From Nitrospirota bacterium (GTDB taxonomy: Bacteria > NPL-UPA2 > JAADIA01), in NCBI GenBank assembly GCA_013151555.1, contig JAADIA010000021.1:1-16553 (forward strand): 16,553 nucleotides of DNA, in the 5' to 3' direction. Each line of letters begins with the position of its first letter. Position 1 is the stretch's first letter. Shown here piece after piece: positions 14,624-16,553 of the stretch. The notes below the pieces were generated by a model. It saw nothing but the letters and a program-made list of their open reading frames with translations. It searched no databases and had not been told where the DNA came from. The position numbers and the translations under genes are program-made.

Positions 14624-14676
14624 ATCATTTCTCCTTTATCCCGGATATTATTCATAACGAATAATAAAAATTTGGT

Positions 14677-15642
14677 TTACGGAGTAAATTTTACCATGTC
14701 TTTCTTTCTAATCCCTTTGACTTTAGTTCCCGCTCCTGCTTCCACAACAACAGTCAAATGGTCCATATTCTTTAACACTATTTTTTTAAACAACTTATTA
14801 TCTCGATATACTGAAAGGACCGGTTCTATATTCCCCAAGCCTTCCTTGCCCAGGTCAATGTTCAAAAATCCCTGGCTGATAACGTCCAATACTTCCCCTT
14901 CCATAAAGGTAGAACCGAATATTCCGGTAGCGCCGGGTAAAAGGTTCAGAGTCACCCGATCATTTTTCTTGATTCCTTCTAATAAAGAAGACTCTCCCGG
15001 GCTAACACCGGCAATAAAGGTTACATATTGAATCCCCTTCGTATCCAGTTCCCTAACCAATTCCCCTTTTCGATAAATGGAAAGGACCGGATGAAGGCCG
15101 GAAACCACGTCTCTATCTAAGGCAAGACTAAGAAAAGGTTTGGCAACAACCAGGACCCTTCCTCCGATCATCTCCTTGGGCAGGATAGAAGGTTGCTTCG
15201 GAACTTTAACAACCTTGTTAGCTCTAATATTAGGAGAAGATTCTCTCAGCATCTCCCGCAGGTTCAATATAGCTTGTTGGGCTTCTTTGTACTTATTTTC
15301 CAATTCAGTTCTTGTCTTCTTCAAGTCTTCAAATTTATTTTTCCAGGCAATCTTCTCTGCCTTATCCCTCTCTGCTTCTTTCAGGATGTTTGTTATCTTC
15401 CGGTTCATTTCTCTTTGTATCTCTTCTTTCAGTCCTCGCTCCTTTTCAATTTCTTTCTTCAGAGTTGCGTTCTCTTCCTCAATCTTGACTAACGCACTAC
15501 TCTTCTCTTGCAAAGTTATATTCAATCCTTCTATCTTTTTCTGGCCTTCTTCAATGTTCCCGATTAGCTTGAAGGCAGAGATAACCGCCCCGATACTAAA
15601 GAGAAAAAACACTATTACTCCTACTTTTCCTATCTTGCTCAC
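14677..15642 (-). CDS. Membrane-anchored coiled-coil protein with duplicated C-terminal domain
   Basis: A 321-residue protein of unknown function. One N-terminal membrane segment (7-27) is followed by a long charged coiled coil (about 30-135). The C-terminal half is an internal duplication: 161-232 and 249-320 share the pattern G-VL-V---FL-I-L----PVLS-YR---L and end in GIKK-D-V or GIRKKDMV. This small beta domain resembles FlgT-C-like modules seen in envelope proteins; that comparison is from memory of the fold pattern and is tentative. The start is GTG at 15642 with AGGAGG and an 8-nt spacer. A consensus promoter lies directly upstream, so it probably opens the unit with the Lys/Glu-rich gene and dgt. 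Topology suggests a periplasmic, envelope-spanning or structural role; that is inference. Confidence 0.78.
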   Translation of the reverse strand: MSKIGKVGVIVFFLFSIGAVISAFKLIGNIEEGQKKIEGLNITLQEKSSALVKIEEENATLKKEIEKERGLKEEIQREMNRKITNILKEAERDKAEKIAWKNKFEDLKKTRTELENKYKEAQQAILNLREMLRESSPNIRANKVVKVPKQPSILPKEMIGGRVLVVAKPFLSLALDRDVVSGLHPVLSIYRKGELVRELDTKGIQYVTFIAGVSPGESSLLEGIKKNDRVTLNLLPGATGIFGSTFMEGEVLDVISQGFLNIDLGKEGLGNIEPVLSVYRDNKLFKKIVLKNMDHLTVVVEAGAGTKVKGIRKKDMVKFTP

Positions 15643-15667
15643 TTTGATTCCCTCCTATTTTAAATTC

Positions 15668-15696
15668 ATTTTAACATAACCTTTTCCTGCTGTCAA
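15668..15696 (-). promoter_or_regulatory. Sigma70-type promoter of the coiled-coil gene
   Basis: On the minus strand TTGACA (15691-15696), a 17-bp spacer, TAAAAT (15668-15673), placed 26 bp before the GTG start. It separates the coiled-coil/dgt unit from the sugar kinase gene upstream. Confidence 0.72.
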
Positions 15697-15726
15697 GAAA
15701 ACTGATCATTACCCTCTGTCAGCCCC

Positions 15727-16553
15727 CTAAAAACGAACCAAATCTTCGAATTCCCGGTATCTTTTTTCAACGTCTTTCCTGGTAACCGTCTTCAGACAGT
15801 CGAGGCTGAAACCCTCTACAGTAAAAGAAGCCATAATCGAACCGTATATGACGGCCTTTCTTAAACTCTCCTCATCCCTGCGACCACTTTCAGCTAAATA
15901 ACCGAGGAACCCGCCGGCAAAACTATCTCCCGCTCCGGTGGGGTCACAAAGGGATTCTACCGGATAGGCCGGAGCAGCAAAATAATCGCTTTCAGAAAAG
16001 AGAAGCACTCCGTGTTCACCCTTCTTAATAATAGCTATTTTCGGACCATAAGACAAAATGGCTCGGCCTGCCCTGACCAGGTTTTCTTCCTCCGTAAGCA
16101 TTCTGGCTTCGGAATCGTTAAGGATAAAAGCATCCACCCCGGTCAGCATTTGCAGGAGATCATTTCTCTTCTTTTCTATCCAGATATTCATAGTATCCCC
16201 GGCAATAAGCTGAGAATTAGTAAGCTGTTTTAAAATTTCCAAGTGCAGGCTCGGGTCTATATTAGCCAAAAAGACATAGTCGGAAGAACGATAATCTTGG
16301 ATCAGCCGGGGATGGAAATCTTCAAAGACGTTAAGACAAAGGGAAAGAGTTTCTCTCTCGTTAGGATCTACCCCATAGCGTCCTTCCCAACGGAAAGTTT
16401 TTCCTTCCCTTGTCTCTAATCCTCTTAAGTCTATTGATCGTTCCTTGAGCAAATTAAGATAATCCTCAGGAAAATCGCCTCCCACAATGGCGACTAAGTT
16501 CACCTTTGTAAAATAACTGGCAGCTATGGAAAAATAGGTAGCCGAACCTCCCA
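15727..16553 (-). CDS. PfkB-family sugar kinase, N-terminus beyond the window edge
   Basis: A partial ribokinase/PfkB-family carbohydrate or nucleoside kinase, open to the right edge. A start at the GTG 16501-16503 would look possible. However, the frame stays open upstream and encodes GGSATYFSIAASYF (16553 inward), the conserved N-terminal substrate/Gly-Gly region of PfkB kinases, so that GTG is an internal Val. About 275 residues are visible and roughly 30 are missing. Counting from the internal Val as residue 1, the motif NDSEA (129-133) and the second signature DPTGAGDSFAGG (187-198) with catalytic Asp193 are intact. The subgroup and substrate cannot be read. It ends 31 bp before the promoter of the coiled-coil gene; no terminator is seen. 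Confidence 0.9.
   Translation of the reverse strand, partial: GGSATYFSIAASYFTKVNLVAIVGGDFPEDYLNLLKERSIDLRGLETREGKTFRWEGRYGVDPNERETLSLCLNVFEDFHPRLIQDYRSSDYVFLANIDPSLHLEILKQLTNSQLIAGDTMNIWIEKKRNDLLQMLTGVDAFILNDSEARMLTEEENLVRAGRAILSYGPKIAIIKKGEHGVLLFSESDYFAAPAYPVESLCDPTGAGDSFAGGFLGYLAESGRRDEESLRKAVIYGSIMASFTVEGFSLDCLKTVTRKDVEKRYREFEDLVRF

Noticed and set aside
14646-14666. 8-bp inverted repeat (TATTATTC/GAATAATA) between the coiled-coil and Lys/Glu-rich genes
   Set aside because: It is perfect but A/T-rich and lacks a T-run, and it lies within a probable operon; too weak to call a terminator or operator.
15140-15679. 179-codon open frame on + opposite the coiled-coil gene
   Set aside because: The Phe/Ser/Leu-rich translation is what results from reading a Lys/Glu-rich coiled-coil gene backwards.

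Overview
The window is from a Gram-negative bacterium, probably uncultured. The envelope genes show this: an OmpA-family protein with a LysM domain, Sec signal peptides, two PEP-CTERM surface proteins, and a prepilin-like protein with the H-X9-DG C-terminal motif. PEP-CTERM together with H-X9-DG pseudopilins is typical of the Planctomycetes-Verrucomicrobia-Lentisphaerae-Omnitrophica side of the tree. That placement is inference from gene content; no marker gene is present. Almost every gene is on the minus strand. The exception is the first gene, which is also visibly richer in A+T than the rest.

Layout from left to right. Positions 1-187 hold a possible terminator of an off-window gene, a 17-bp perfect inverted repeat and a promoter. 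188-1447 (+) is a membrane-anchored HMA-like/double-rhodanese protein. 1494-3080 (-) is a solitary beta-class DNA methyltransferase. 3270-4190 (-) is an OmpA/LysM envelope protein with its own promoter and terminator.

The central part, about 4347-10805, is devoted to vitamin B12 and carries two separate cobalamin riboswitches, both reading on the minus strand. The first (aptamer 10576-10750, behind a consensus promoter and followed by an intrinsic terminator) leads into btuF-btuC-btuD (periplasmic binding protein, permease, ATPase). These are followed by an overlapping small AlpA-like helix-turn-helix gene. The second (aptamer 7042-7208, also with promoter and intrinsic terminator) leads into an operon of two PEP-CTERM surface proteins and a prepilin-like protein. 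The genes of that operon overlap or lie 12 nt apart. The simplest reading is that low cobalamin switches on an inner-membrane importer and, in parallel, a set of surface-anchored proteins. No TonB-type BtuB receptor is visible here, so the surface proteins are candidates for an uncharacterised corrinoid-capture or corrinoid-related envelope module. This is the most interesting part of the window.

The right part, 10844-16553 (-), holds a secreted GH20 beta-N-acetylhexosaminidase and a dGTPase-like HD phosphohydrolase. Next come a Lys/Glu-rich single-pass membrane protein and a membrane-anchored coiled-coil protein with a duplicated C-terminal domain. Last is a PfkB-family sugar kinase whose N-terminus lies beyond the right edge. 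The coiled-coil gene has its own promoter and probably starts a unit with the Lys/Glu-rich gene and dgt.

The only non-coding stretch over 300 bases is 10141-10843. It contains the btu promoter, riboswitch, terminator, and an unusual set of heptamer and 9-mer repeats in the read-through leader. I saw no tRNA, rRNA, CRISPR array, transposase or insertion-sequence ends.
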